A stretch of DNA of 64,000 nt. It comes from Rhodoplanes sp963712435. GTDB lineage: Bacteria; Pseudomonadota; Alphaproteobacteria; Rhizobiales; Xanthobacteraceae. The notes under the pieces are model-generated. The model was not told the DNA's origin. It saw only the letters and a program-made list of their open reading frames with translations, and made no database searches. The stretch is taken from positions 124,001 through 188,000 of the forward strand of contig CAVQIB010000009.1 in the NCBI GenBank assembly GCA_963712435.1. The letters run 5' to 3'. This document shows positions 18,020 to 31,733 of this stretch, one piece after another. Within the stretch, counting starts at the first letter, position 1, and every line of letters begins with the position of its first letter. The position numbers and the translations under genes are program-made.

Positions 18020-19204
18020 GGCGCGGTCCAGGGCAGCCGGACGGTCGCGGTCGCAAAGGCGGCGATGCCCTCGCGCCGGCCGGTGAAGCCGAGCTTCTCG
18101 CTGGTGGTCGCCTTGACGGCGACGCGGTCGGGCGCGATCCCGGCAATCTCGGCGATGCGCGCGCGCATCGCGTCGCGATGCGGGCCGATCCGCGGCGCCT
18201 CGCAGACGATCGTGACGTCGAGATGCGCGATCCGGCCGCCGCGCTGCGCGCACGCGCTCGACCGCGAAGGCGAGGAAGCGGTCCGACGAGGCGCCCCGCC
18301 ATTGCGGGTCGCTCGGCGGGAAATGCGTGCCGATGTCGCCGTCGGCCAGCGCGCCGAGGATCGCGTCGACCAGCGCGTGCAGCGCGACGTCGGCGTCGGA
18401 ATGGCCGGCGACGCCGCGGTCGTGCGGGATGCGGACGCCGCCGAGCCTGACGTGATCGCCGGCGCTGAAGGCATGGACGTCGAAGCCGGCGCCGGTCCGG
18501 ACGTCGCCCGAGCGCCGCGAGGCTCTCGCGCTCGGCGCGCGCGAAATCCTCCGCCGTGGTGAGCTTGATGTTGCCGGCCTCGCCCGCGAACACGCCGACC
18601 GCCATGCCGGCCCATTCGGCCAGCGCGGCATCGTCGGTGAAGTCGTCGCGCCCGGCCGCGCGCGCCTTGCGATGCGCGGCGAGGAGGGCGGCGAAGGCGA
18701 AGGCCTGCGGCGTCTGCACGGCGCGCAAGCGCGCGCGGTCGAGCGTCTCCGACGACCCGGCCGGTCGCGTCGACCGCCTTGATCGTGTCGGTGACCGGCA
18801 GGCCCGGGATGGCGGCGCCGTCCGCGGCCGGCCGCGATCGCCCGCGAGATCAGCGCCGCCGAGGCGAACGGCCGCGCCGCGTCATGCACCAGCACGATGT
18901 CCGGCGCGTGCGGCGCGCAAGCGCCTCCAGCCCGGCGCAGCACCGAGGCCTGCCGGGTCGCGCCGCCGACGACCGGCGGCAGCAGCCGGCAGGCCGTCGG
19001 CGGCCGCGCTGAAACAGGCGGTCGTCGTCGCGGATGGATGACCGGCTGGACAAGCTCGTATTTCGGCGTGGGCCGGCGAACAGCAGCAGGCTGCGGCGCA
19101 GCACAGGAACTGCCGCCGATCATCCTGTATTGCTTGGGCAAATCGCCGCCGGCGCGCACGCCGCGCCCGCCGGCGACCACGATCGCTGCGACTGCGCCCG
19201 GCAT
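18016..19204 (-). CDS. ispDF: Bifunctional IspD/IspF isoprenoid enzyme, frameshifted
   Basis: ATG at 19204 follows caggag. The IspD half starts AAIVVAGGRGVRAGGDLPKQY, the nucleotide-binding loop, and ends TPQAFAFAALLAAH and FTDDAALAEWAG. The IspF half has GAGFDVHAF (metal-binding DxH), GHSDADVALHALVDAILGAL, DIGTHFPPSD and the C-terminal TTSEKLGFTGRREGIAA. The fusion makes CDP-methylerythritol and then the cyclic diphosphate of the non-mevalonate pathway, and is characteristic of alphaproteobacteria. The IspD half is heavily frameshifted (18740-19120). It is divergent from dusB. Confidence 0.92.
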
Positions 19205-19472
19205 CGTTTTCGAACTCCTGGCGCGAGGCTTCGCGCGACTGGGCCAGCTCATCCGCGCCAGCTGGAGGCGGCCGCAAGCGACCGGATCGCCGTGCGCCTG
19301 GGCAGGGACTTGATGCTCCGTTTAGCGGGTTCGATCAGCCGAGCAAGGTCCATCTTGCGGTTCGGGAACAGGTTTGCGGACGATCGCATTTCGCAGCTGC
19401 GAAGCACTTGCGCGCGAGCGAGATTTGGCTAATATCTATGCACGACGCAAGTCGCCCATTTCATAGGCAAGC

Positions 19473-20531
<1,059 letters not shown>

Positions 20532-20541
20532 GCTCGCGACA

Positions 20542-21686
20542 TGGCGAACGCTCATTCGGCCCGCCACGCCATGCTGTCGTGACGCGGGACGCGGCCGACG
20601 CGGTGCTCAACGCGCTGCCGCATCCGGTGATCATGGTCGGCGCCGGACGGCAAGATCGCCGACGCCAACGTCGCGGCGGAAGCGTTCTTCGACGTCTCGG
20701 CGCCGCTGCTGCGCCGCCACGTGCTGCGCGACCTGGTGCCGTTCGGCAGTCCGCTGCTCGCGCTGATCGACCAGGTGCGCAGCCGCGGCGCGGCCGTCAA
20801 CGAATACAAGGTCGATCTCGGCACGCCGCGCAATCCGGGCGACCGCCTCGTCGATCTCCATGTCGCGCCCGCTGCCGGAGCGGCCCGGCCATGTCGTCGT
20901 GATGCTGCAGGAGCGCACCATCGCCGACAAGATGGACCGCCAGCTCACCCATCGCGGCGCCGCGCGCTCGGTGACCGCGCTCGCCGCCATGCTGGCGCAC
21001 GAGATCAAGAACCCGCTGTCCGGCATCCGCGGCGCGGCGCAGCTGCTCGAGCAGTCGGCCGGCGACGACGACCGCACGCTGACGCGGCTGATCTGCGACG
21101 AGACCGACCGCATCGTGAAGCTGGTCGACCGCATGGAGGTGTTCTCCGACGAGCGGCCGGTCGAGCGCGAGCCGGTCAACATCCACGTCGTGCTCGACCA
21201 CGTGAAGCGGCTCGCGCAGTCCGGCTTTGCCCGCCACATCCGGTTCGTCGAGGACTACGATCCGTCGCTGCCGCCGGTGCTCGCCAACCGCGACCAGCTC
21301 ATCCAGGTGTTCCTCAATCTGGTGAAGAACGCCGCCGAGGCGATCGGCCCGAACGCGACCGACGGCGAGATCCAGCTGACCACCGCGTTCCGCCCGGGCG
21401 TGCGGCTGTCGCTGCCCGGCAGCAAGACGCGCGTGTCGCTGCCGCTCGAATTCTGCGTCAAGGACAACGGGCCGGGCGTGCCCGACGACCTGCTGCCGCA
21501 CCTGTTCGATCCGTTCGTGACCACCAAGCCGACCGGCACCGGCCTCGGCCTTGCGCTGGTCGCCAAGATCATCGGCGATCACGGCGGCATCATCGAATGC
21601 GAGTCGCAGCCGCGCCGCACGGTCTTCCGCGTGCTGATGCCGATGTACACTGGCGACGACGCCGAGCCGGGCGGCGCCGAACCTGA
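20542..21686 (+). CDS. ntrB: Nitrogen regulation histidine kinase NtrB, frameshifted
   Basis: The N-terminal PAS region (ALPHPVIMVGADGKIADANVAAE) is followed by the H-box LAHEIKNPLSGIRGAAQLLE and by N, G1 and G2 boxes: NLVKNAAEAIG, VKDNGPGVPDDLLPHLFDPF and KPTGTGLGLALVAKIIGDHGG. NtrB phosphorylates or dephosphorylates NtrC in response to PII proteins such as GlnK (43857-44195). ATG at 20542 has a gagg upstream but needs one frame change near 20577; a GTG at 20579 is the alternative. The expected TGA at 21684-21686 is out of frame, so ntrB reads into ntrC. Confidence 0.93.
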
Positions 21687-21693
21687 GACGAGG

Positions 21694-23144
<1,451 letters not shown>

Positions 23145-23299
23145 CTTCAGTGATTTGCGCCGGTCTGACCGCGAGCGTCGCCGCGGATTTGTCTCAATTC
23201 GGCAACATTGTTGTATAAACGCCTCAGTGCGGCGTGGCGTGCGCGCGCATTCTCATATCGTCATGAACGCGCCGCACGGGCTCTGCTGAGCGGGAACTC

Positions 23300-25600
23300 A
23301 TGGCAACGGTCGACGACGCCGGCGACCGGCGAATTCGCGAGCGCGGTCAACGCCCGGCGCCGGCGTTGCGACCGGCATTGTCGGGCCGATCGCGGTCGGC
23401 GTCGCCCTGCTCTCGGCGCTGGTCACCTTCCTGGTCCTCGCCGGCCTGACGCCGATCGCGCCGACCCACAAGGTCGTCGTCACGCCTGCTGCTGGTCAAC
23501 GGCGCCGCGGTGCTTCCTGCTGCTCGGGATCATCGGCCGCGAGGTCTGGCAGATCGTGCAGGCGCGCCGGCGCGGCCGGGCCGGCGCGCGGCTGCATGTG
23601 CGCATCGTCGGCCTGTTCTCGGTCATCGCCGCGGCGCCCGCGATCCTCGTCGCGGTCGTCGCCAGCGTCACGCTCGATCGCGGCCTCGACCGCTTGTTTT
23701 CGACGCGCACCCGCAGCGGTGATCGCAGAACTCGCTGATCGTCGCCGAGGCCTATCTGCGCGAGCACGCGCAGATGCATCCGCGGCGACATCCATGGCGA
23801 TGGCCATCGACATCGCCCGCGCCAAGCCGCTGTTCGACCAGGACCGCGACCGCTTCCGCCAGTTCCTGACCGGCGCAGGCGTCGGTGCGCGGCCTGCCCG
23901 GCGCGATGATGATCCGGCCGCGACCAGAGCGTCGATCGACAAGGCCGACATCAAGACCGATCAGCGAACTTCGCGCTGCCGTCGCCAGACCGACACTCGC
24001 CAACATCGGCGAGGCCGAGCCGCAGGTCGTGCTGCATCCCGAGCGCCAACTACGTCGCCGCGGTCGATCAAGCTGCGCAGCTACGACGACACCTATCTCT
24101 ACGTCGCGCGCCCGCTCGATCCGCGGGTGGTCGCGCAACTCGCGCGACACGCAGACGAGCGTCAGCGAATACGCCAGCGCTCGAGGCGCGCCGGCTCGGC
24201 GTGCAGATCGCCTTCGCGCTGATGTACACGGTGATCGCGCTGATCGTGCTGCTGTCGGCGGTCTGGATCGGCCTCAACTTCGCCAACCGCCTGGTCGCGC
24301 CGATCCGCCGCCTGATCGGCGCGGCCAACATCGTGTCGACCGGCAATCTCTACGTCCAGGTGCCGGTGCGGCGGTCGGAGGGCGACCTCGCCCAGCTCGG
24401 CGAGACCTTCAACAAGATGACGCACGGAGCTGCGCACGCAGCGCGACGACATCGTGCGCGCCCGCGACCTGATCGACAGCCGCCGCCGCTTCACCGAGGC
24501 GGTGCTGGCCGGCGCCAGCGCCGGCGTGATCGGCGTCGACGCCGACGGGCAGCATCAGCATCCTCAACCGCTCCGCCGAGAAGCTGATCGGCGTCAGCGA
24601 GGCCGAGGCGCTCGGCCAGCCGCTCGCCGAGGTCGTGCCGGAACTCGCCGACATGTTCGCCGGCGCGCAGCTCGGCGCGCAGCGCCTCGTGCAGGGCCAG
24701 GTGACGATCAGCCGCGGCGGCCGCGAGCGCACCCTGTCGGTGCGCGTCACCACCGAGCAGTCGGCCGAGCCCGGAGCACGGCTACGTCGTCACGCTCGAC
24801 GACATCACCGAGCTCGTCGCCGCGCAGCGCACCTCGGCCTGGGCCGACGTCGCGCGCCGCATCGCCCACGAGATCAAGAACCCGCTGACGCCGATCCAGC
24901 TCTCGGCCGAGCGCCTGCGCCGCAAGTACGGCAAGGTCATCACCGAGGATCGCGCCGGTCTTCGAGCAGTGCACCGACACGATCATCCGCCAGGTCGACG
25001 ACATCCAGCGCATGGTCGACGAGTTCTCGCGCTTCGCGCGCATGCCGAAGCCGGTGATCGCCGCCGAGGACGTCGCCGACACCGTGCGCCAGGTCGTGTT
25101 CCTGATGCGGGTCGGCCACCCCGACATCGACATCGAGGTCGGATCTGCCGGAAGACCCGATGCCGGCGCACTTCGACCGCCGGCTGATCTCGCAGGCGCT
25201 CACCAACATCATCAAGAACGCGACCGAGGCGATCGCCGCCGTGCCGCCGGACGAGCTCGGCACGCGGCCGCATCGGCGTCAGCGCCGCGCGCGACGGCGA
25301 CGACATCGTCATCGACGTCGATCGACAACGGCATCGGCCTGCCGAAGGAGAACCGCAGCCGGCTGCTCGAGCCCTACGTGACGACGCGCGAGAAGGGCAC
25401 CGGCCTCGGCCTCGCCATCGTCGGCAAGATCCTCGAGGAGCACGGCGGCGGCATCGAACTGCACGACGCCGCCGGACAAGATCGCCGGGCGCGCGGGGCG
25501 CCTGGATCCGGCTGCGCTTCGCGGCCGAGCCGGTCGCCGCGGCGACGCCGACAGTCGACTGCCACGAGCACTCGCAGCTGAGCAGACACGAGCGAGCTGA
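23300..25600 (+). CDS. ntrY: Nitrogen-sensing membrane histidine kinase NtrY, frameshifted
   Basis: ATG at 23300 follows gcggga. N-terminal membrane segments (VALLSALVTFLVLAGLTPI and AAVLLLLGIIGREVW, then LFSVIAAAPAILVAVVAS) precede a periplasmic sensor and another segment (YTVIALIVLLSAVWIGL), a HAMP domain, a PAS domain (SILNRSAEKLIGVSEAEAL) and the kinase core: RIAHEIKNPLTPIQLSAER, ALTNIIKNATEAI, DNGIGLPKENRSRLLEPY and TGLGLAIVGKILEEHGG. About 760 residues and more than ten frame changes. The stop is either 25581 or 25600 depending on the last indel. It pairs with NtrX and in rhizobia links nitrogen and redox signals. Confidence 0.92.
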
Positions 25601-25602
25601 AC

Positions 25603-26982
25603 ATGGCGTCCGACATTCTGATCGTCGACGACGAAGCCGACATCCGCGAACTGGTCGCCGGCATCCTGCAGGACGAGGGCTACGACACGCGCACCGCGCG
25701 CGACAGCGACGACGCGCTCGCCGCCATCGAACGCGCGCCGGCCGCACCTCGTCTTCCTCGACATCTGGCTGCAGGGCAGCCGGCTCGACGGCCTGCAGCT
25801 GCTCGACGTCGTCAAGGAGCGAGCATCCCGACCTGCCGGTCGTGATGATCTCCGGCCACGGCAACATCGAGACCGCGGTCTCGGCGATCAAGCAGGGCGC
25901 CTACGACTTCATCGAGAAGCCGTTCAAGGCCGACCGGCTCGTGCTGGTCGCCGAGCGCGCGCTCGAAACCTCGCGGCTGCAAGCGCGAGGTGAAGGAGCT
26001 CAAGCAGCTGGCGCCGTTCGCCGACCGAGCCTGATCGGCACGTCGCCGGCGATCAACCAGCTGCGCCAGACGATCGAGAAGGTCGCGCCGACCAACAGCC
26101 GCATCCTGATCGTCGGCCCGTCCGGCGCCGGCAAGGAACTGGCCGCGCGCACCATCCACGCGCTGTCGGCCCGCGCCGAGCGGGCCGTTCGTCGTCATCA
26201 ACGCCGCCGCGATCACGCCCGAGCGCATGGAGATCGAGCTGTTCGGCGTCGAGCAGGCGAACGGCAGCGCAGAGGCGCAAGGTCGGCGCGCTCGAGGAGG
26301 CGCACGGCGGCACGCTGTTCATCGACGAGATCGCCGACATGCCGCGCGAGACGCAGAACAAGATCCTGCGCGTGCTGGTCGACCAGACCTTCCAGCGGGT
26401 CGGCGGCACGCACCAAGGTCGCGGTCGACGTGCGCATCATCTCCTCGACCGCCGCAATCTCGAAGCCGAGATCGCCGCCGGCCGCTTCCGCGAGGATCTC
26501 TATCACCGCCTGTCGGTCGTGCCGATCCGCGTGCCGCCGCTCGCCGAGCGGCGCGAGGACATTCCCGAGCTGGTCGAGCTACTTCATGGAGCAGATTTCG
26601 CAGTCGACCGGCCTGCCCAAGCGCCGCATCGGCGACGACGCGCATGGCGGTGCTGCAGTCGCACGACTGGCCGGGCAACGTCCGCCAGCTGCGCAACAAC
26701 GTCGAGCGGCTGATGATCCTCGCCGGCGGCGATCCCGACGCGGTGATCACCGCCAACATGCTGCCGCCGGACGTCGGCTCGATGGTGCCGACCATGCCGC
26801 ACGGCAACGGCGGCGAGCAGCTGATGGGCCTGCCGCTGCGCGAGGCGCGCGAGATGTTCGAGCGCGAATATCTGCTCGCCCAGATCAACCGCTTCGGCGG
26901 CAACATCTCGCGCACCGCCGAGTTCGTCGGCATGGAGCGCTCGGCGCTGCATCGCAAGCTGAAGGCGCTGGGGATGGATTGA
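25603..26982 (+). CDS. ntrX: Response regulator NtrX, frameshifted
   Basis: MASDILIVDDEADIRELVAG begins the receiver; the phospho-Asp is in LVFLDIWLQGSRLDG. The AAA+ domain has GPSGAGKE and LFIDEIADMP. Where sigma-54 activators carry GAFTGA, this protein has ELFGVEQANGSAEA, so the sigma-54 contact loop is absent, as in other alphaproteobacterial NtrX. The C-terminal Fis helix-turn-helix is NISRTAEFVGMERSALHRK. Frame changes lie near 25740, 25822, 25985, 26190, 26280, 26410 and 26580-26645. It follows ntrY within a few bases. Confidence 0.93.
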
Positions 26983-26993
26983 GCCGGATCGCG

Positions 26994-27865
26994 ATGTCGC
27001 GCATCGCCTATGTCAACGGCCGCTATCGGCCGCACCGCGACGCCGCCGTGCATGTCGAGGACCGCGGCTACCAGTTCGCCGACGGCGTCTACGAGGTCTG
27101 CGAGGTGCAGGGCGGCCGGCTGGTCGACGAGCGCCGCCACCTGGAGCGGCTGCGCCGCTCGCTCTCGCGAACTGCGCATCGCGCTGCCGATGCCGCTGCG
27201 GCGCTCGGCGTCGTGCTGCACGAGGTCGTGCGCCGCAACCGCGTCGCCGACGGCATCGTCTATCTGCAGGTCACCCGCGGCGTCGCGCGGCGCGATCATG
27301 CCTTTCCGCCGCCCGGCGACGCCGCCGGCGATCGTCGTCACCGCGCGCCGGCTCGATCGCGGCCAGCGGCGAGCGCCCGGCGCAGACGGGCATCGCCGTC
27401 ATCACCGTGCCGGAGAACCGCTGGGAGCGGGTCGACATCAAGTCGGTCGCGCTGCTGCCCAACGTGCTCGCCAAGCAGGCCGCGCGCGAGCAGGGCGCCC
27501 GCGAGGCCTGGTTCGTCGACCGCGACGGCTACGTCACCGAGGGCGTCGTCGTCGCAACGCCTGGATCGTCACCCGCGACGGCGAGCTGCGTCACCCGCCC
27601 GGCCGACCACGACATCCTGCGCGGCATCACCCGCGACCGTGGTGCTCGACGTCGCTCGCGGCGACGCAGGACTCGGCTTCGAGGAGCGCGCCGTTCACGG
27701 TGGAGGAGGCCCATCGCCGCGCGCGAGGCCTTCATCACCGTCGGCGAGCCAGATCGTGCATGCCGGTCGTGCGGATCGACGGCCACGCCGATCGGCAACG
27801 GCACGCCCGGGCCGGTCGCCGCCGCGCTGCGCCGGCGATTCCACAGGCATGCGGAATTCTCCTGA
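26994..27865 (+). CDS. D-amino-acid transaminase-like class IV aminotransferase, frameshifted
   Basis: ATG at 26994, 12 bases behind ntrX. Class IV PLP-fold signatures: YVNGRYRPHRDAAVHVEDRG, FADGVYEVCEV, ERHLERLRRSL, then VDIKSVALLPNVLAKQAA with the PLP-binding Lys in DIKS, EAWFVDRDGYVTEG, and the C-terminal GEQIVMPVVRIDGTPIGNGTPGP. About 288 residues. It most resembles D-alanine aminotransferase (D-alanine to D-glutamate for peptidoglycan); branched-chain aminotransferase is less likely because of the FVDRDGYVTEG segment. Genes of this type sit between ntrX and hfq in Bradyrhizobium-like genomes (from memory). Confidence 0.85.
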
Positions 27866-28050
27866 TAGCCGGAACGCGGATGTCCGCCAGCCGTGGATGC
27901 TGTCAACTTGGGCTTGCGCTGCTCCGGCGCGGTGCCATCTAATGTCATTGCCCACGCCTGTTCGGCTCGTCACCGGGAGACGTGTGGCCGGGCGCGAAAA
28001 AATCGCAACTCGCTGAACGGGGCCCGCGAGCAAAAACGGAAACAACGGCC

Positions 28051-28308
28051 ATGGCAGCCGAACGAGCACAAAATCTACAGGACACCTTCCTCAATCACGT
28101 CCGCAAGAGCAAGATCGCCGCTCACGATCTTTCTGGTGAACGGCGTGAAGCTGCAGGGCGTCGTGACCTGGTTCGATAATTTCTGCGTGCTGCTGCGGCG
28201 CGACGGCCACTCGCAGCTCGTCTACAAGCACGCGATCTCGACCATCATGCCGGGCCACCCGATCCAGCTGTTCGAAGGCGCCGAAGAAGCGCCGCGGAAA
28301 AGGTCTGA
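28051..28308 (+). CDS. hfq: RNA chaperone Hfq, frameshifted
   Basis: ATG at 28051 begins MAAERAQNLQDTFLNHVRK. The Sm1 motif is IFLVNGVKLQGVVTWFDNF and Sm2 is HSQLVYKHAISTIMP; both are complete. Frame changes occur near 28120 (between SKI and LTIFL) and near 28290, after which the stop is TGA at 28306-28308. About 83 residues. It forms hexamers that pair small RNAs with mRNAs. The hflX start follows with no gap, the classical hfq-hflX arrangement. Confidence 0.95.
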
Positions 28309-29708
28309 TTGGAGCCCCGACGTCGCGACACGCGCACTGGAACGCCTGAGCCCGCCGGCGGGCTCGGGCAGCGGCACGCGCGATCGTCATCGGGCCCTAT
28401 CTGCGGGCGCGCGAACCCGGCGCGGAGCGCGAGCCGCGCGCGGCAGGGCGCAGCGCTCGCCGCAGGCGCGGCTCGACGAGGCGGTCGGCCTCGCGCGCGC
28501 CATCGATCTCGACGTCGTCGAACGCGGGCATCGTCACGCTCGGCGGCGATCCGCCCCGCCACCTATCTCGGCAAGGGCAAGGTCGAGGAGATCGCCGGCC
28601 TCGTGAAAAGCCTCGAGGCCGGCCTCGTCGTGATCGATTGCGCGCTCTCGCCGGTGCAGCAGCGCAATCTGGAGAAGGCCTGGAACGCCAAGGTCATCGA
28701 CCGCACCGGGCTGATCCTGGAAATCTTCGGCCGGCGCGCGCGCACGCGCGAAGGCGCGCTGCAGGTCGAGCTCGCCCATCTCACCTACCAGCAGAGCCGG
28801 CTGGTGCGCTCCTGGACCCATCTGGAGCGCCAGCGCGGCGGCTTCGGCTTTCTCGGCGGCCCCGGCGAGACCCAGATCGAGACCGACCGCCGCCTGATCG
28901 ACGAGCGCATCGCGCGCATCGAGCGCGAGCTCGAAGGCGTCAAGCGCACGCGCAAGCTGCACCGCGACGAGCCGCAAGCGCGTGCCGTATCCGATCGTCG
29001 CGCTGGTCGGCTACACCAATGCCGGCAAGTCGACGCTGTTCAACCGGCTGACCAGCGCCGAGCGTGCTGTCGACCGACATGCTGTTCGCGACGCTCGATC
29101 CGACGCTGCGCGCGGTCGAGCTGCCGCACGGCGCGCGCATCATCCTGTCCGACACGGTCGGCTTCATCTCCGACCTGCCGACCATGCTGGTCGCCGCCTT
29201 CCGCGCCACGCTGGAAGAGGTGATCGAGGCCGACCTCATCCTGCATGTGCGCGACGTCTCGCACGGCGACACCGAGGCGCAGGCGCACGACGTCGAAGAG
29301 GTGCTGCGACGAACTCGGCATCGAGCCCGAGGACGGCCGCGCATGATCGAGGTCTGGAACAAGATCGACCGCCTCGATGCGGCGGAGCGCGAGCGCCTCG
29401 CCAATCTCGCCGAGCGGCAGCCGCCGGAGCGCCGGCCGGTGCTGGTGTCGGCCCTGACCGGGGAGGGGATCGATGCGCTCGATCGCCGCGATCGAGGCGC
29501 GCCTCGCGCGCTCGCGCGTCACGCTCGACCGTCGACCTCGATCCGGCCGACGGCGCCGGCGTGAGCTGGCTGCATCGCCACGCCGAGGTGCTCGACAAGG
29601 CGACTGACGGAGGACGGCCGGACTCGCGGTGACGCGTCCGCGTCGATCCGACCAAGGCCGGGGTCGTGCGCGGCGAAGTTCGGCGCGCGCATCCGCGCCG
29701 CGAGTTGA
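28309..29708 (+). CDS. hflX: GTPase HflX, frameshifted
   Basis: The probable start is TTG at 28309 directly behind the hfq stop (no ATG is in place). Motifs: GIVTLGAIRPATYLGKGKVE, ALSPVQQRNLEKAW, TREGALQVELAHLTYQQSRL, GPGETQIETDRRLI, P-loop GYTNAGKSTLFN, LSDTVGFISDLP (G3) and VWNKIDRLD (G4). HflX splits stalled ribosomes. About 465 residues; the C-terminal tail to TGA 29706-29708 is rebuilt over two indels. It is convergent with mazG, 27 bases apart. Confidence 0.93.
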
Positions 29709-29735
29709 AGCCGTCGCGCGCAATTACCCGCCGCT

Positions 29736-30560
29736 TCAGGCGCGCTCCGCCTCCTTCGCCTCGTCCCACAGCGCGTCCATCTCGGCGAGCGTCGCCTGCT
29801 CGGGCGCTTGCCCCTGCGCCGCGAGCGCGCGCTCGATCGAGGCGAAGCGCCGCTCGAATTTCACGTTGGTCTCGCGCAAGCGCCGCTTCCGGATCGGCGT
29901 CGAGATGGCGGGCGAGGTTGACGACGGCGAACAGCAGATCGCCGACTTCCGCCGCCGGCCTCGCGCTTTGTCGCCCGCCTCGATCGCCTGCTTCGATCTC
30001 GTCGGTCTCCTCGCGGATCTTGGCGAGCACCGCCAGCGGATCGTTCCAGTCGAAGCCGACCTGGCCGGCCTTCTCCTGCAGCTTGAGCGCGCGGGTCAGG
30101 GCGGGCAGGGCGACCGGCACGCCGGCGAGCGCACCCGCTCGCTCGGCCGGCGCGCCGCCGCGCGCCTTGGCGCGTTCGGCCTTCTCCTCGGCCTTGATGC
30201 GGTCCCACAGGCCTTCGACCGCCTCGGGCGAAAGCCCGCGCGCCTCGCCGAACACATGCGGATGCCGGCGGATCAGCTTGGCGGTGATGGCCTCGACCAC
30301 GTCGCCGAAGTCGAACGCGCCCTGCTCCTCCGCCATGCGGGCGTGGAACACGACCTGGAGCAGGAGGTCGCCCAGTTCGTCCCGCAGGTCGACGAGATCG
30401 CCGCGCGCGATCGCGTCGGCGACCTCGTAGGCTTCCTCGATCGTGTAGGGCGCGATGCGTCGCGAAGTCCTGCTCGAGGTCCCAGGGGCAGCCGCGTGCC
30501 GGGCGTGCGCAGCGCCGCCATGATCTCGATCAGCCGGGGAATGTCGCGGGAAGGGGTCAT
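29736..30560 (-). CDS. mazG: Nucleoside triphosphate pyrophosphohydrolase MazG, frameshifted
   Basis: Start ATG at 30560 overlaps the stop of the upstream MaoC-like gene by four bases. IMAALRTPGTGCPWDLEQDF begins the first MazG domain, with EEAYEVADAI and ELGDLLLQVVFHA providing the Mg-binding EExxE/ExxD residues; RRHPHVFG follows. The second domain has FDWNDPLAVLAKIREETDE and AEVGDLLFAVVNLARHLDADPE. It hydrolyses all NTPs to NMPs plus diphosphate. About 272 residues; frame changes near 29885, 29975 and 30460-30500. Confidence 0.93.
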
Positions 30561-31036
30561 GCCGCTCCCCGGCAGCGCAGGATGTTCATCGCCTTCAGGC
30601 CCATCACCACCTCTCCGCTCTGATTGAGAACCTCGATCTGCGTCCGCACCATGCCGCGATCCGGCTTCGAGCGCGACCGGCTGGCTTCGAGGATGCGCAC
30701 GCGAATGCGTAATTCGTCGCCGGGACGCACCGGCTTGTACCAGCGCAGCTCGTCGAGGCCCGGGCTCGCGAGGCTCGCGACCTTTGAGAGGTAGTGGTCG
30801 GCATAGAGCCGCATCAGCAGCGCCGAGGTGTGCCAGCCGCTCGCGATCAGCCCGCCGAACGGGCCGGCCGCCGCCTTCTCGGGGTCGGCGTGCATATCCT
30901 GCGGATCGAATCTGCGGCCGAACTCGAGGACCTCGGTCTCGGTCACGGCGACCGGTCCGTAAACCCCTTCGAAGCCGGGGCGGTAGTCCTCGAAATAGCG
31001 GTCGTCAATCGGCGTCGAAAATTCCGACGGGCTCAT
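30557..31036 (-). CDS. MaoC-like (hot-dog) dehydratase
   Basis: 159 residues in one frame. The single hot-dog fold has the hydratase motif RRFDPQDMHADPEKAAAGPF (Asp and His of the active site) followed by GGLIASGWHTSALLMRL and GLDELRWYKPVRPGDELRI. Such proteins hydrate enoyl-CoA or related thioesters. It opens an operon with mazG (four-base overlap). Physiological substrate unknown; conserved next to mazG in related genomes only by recollection. Confidence 0.85.
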   Translation of the reverse strand: MSPSEFSTPIDDRYFEDYRPGFEGVYGPVAVTETEVLEFGRRFDPQDMHADPEKAAAGPFGGLIASGWHTSALLMRLYADHYLSKVASLASPGLDELRWYKPVRPGDELRIRVRILEASRSRSKPDRGMVRTQIEVLNQSGEVVMGLKAMNILRCRGAA

Positions 31037-31354
31037 TCACGAACTCTCCTCACAGCCAAGGCTTGGACCGGCGACAGGTAAAGCACGCCGGCCGCGCCAG
31101 CGGAACTTAAACGGGGATTGGCGGTGGGTGGCGTCGCGGACAAGAGCGTGGTTCAGGACGGCCTCGCCGGCCGGCCCGGACCCTCGGCCAAAAGTTCGGC
31201 CCGCGTGCCGTGATTCGCATAAGAGATATTATGGAATATTTATCGCCACCCGGGACGGTGCTGATTTAGCGTTTTCACACAGGCATTTGCGGGCGGAACT
31301 GAAGGAAAGCGCCCCGGAAGCGCCGGAAACATCGCCGGAATCGTCCGAGGCGTC
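31037..31354. other. Intergenic region without recognisable gene
   Basis: 318 bases between the start of the MaoC-like gene and the end of a lipoprotein gene. It contains an AT-rich patch (ataagagatattatgg at 31218-31233) that stands out against the high-GC background and may hold the promoter of the maoC-mazG operon read leftwards. No RNA or protein gene was recognised. Confidence 0.4.
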
Positions 31355-31732
31355 TCAGCTCGTGCAGGTGCGGTTGGCCGGTGCGTCGGTGCTCGCGCTG
31401 TTCCGGCAGACGCAGCGCGGCGGGCGGTCGAGGACCGAGACGGTGACCGTGGTGATGCGATCCTTCTTGACCAGCAGGTCGCACAGAAGAGCGAGCTGGC
31501 CGCCGGGACCCTCGATGTGCAGCTTGTGGGGACCGACCTTGGCGCGCAGGATCGCCTGGCCCTTCTTGACGGGGTCGAGCTTTGCGGCGTCGAGCACGAG
31601 CGCCGCCGGCGTCTGCGGCGATACGGGAATGGTCTTTATTTCGAGATAGCCCTCGCCCTGGTTCCGGATGCAGCCGGCGAGCGTCGACCCGGCGAGGCCC
31701 GCCGCCAGCACCGCGGCGAGGCAGGCGCGCAT
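31355..31732 (-). CDS. Predicted lipoprotein of unknown function
   Basis: 125 residues in one frame. The signal peptide ends with lipobox LAGC (lipidated Cys 21). The mature part is YLEIKTIPVSPQTPAALVLD, KKGQAILRAKVGPHKLHIEG and LLVKKDRITTVTVSVLD, a beta-rich pattern resembling small immunoglobulin-like or PEGA-type modules, then a Cys-containing tail. It starts one base after the stop of the exported coiled-coil gene, so the two form an operon. No family was recognised with confidence. Confidence 0.7.
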   Translation of the reverse strand: MRACLAAVLAAGLAGSTLAGCIRNQGEGYLEIKTIPVSPQTPAALVLDAAKLDPVKKGQAILRAKVGPHKLHIEGPGGQLALLCDLLVKKDRITTVTVSVLDRPPRCVCRNSASTDAPANRTCTS

Positions 31733-31733
31733 C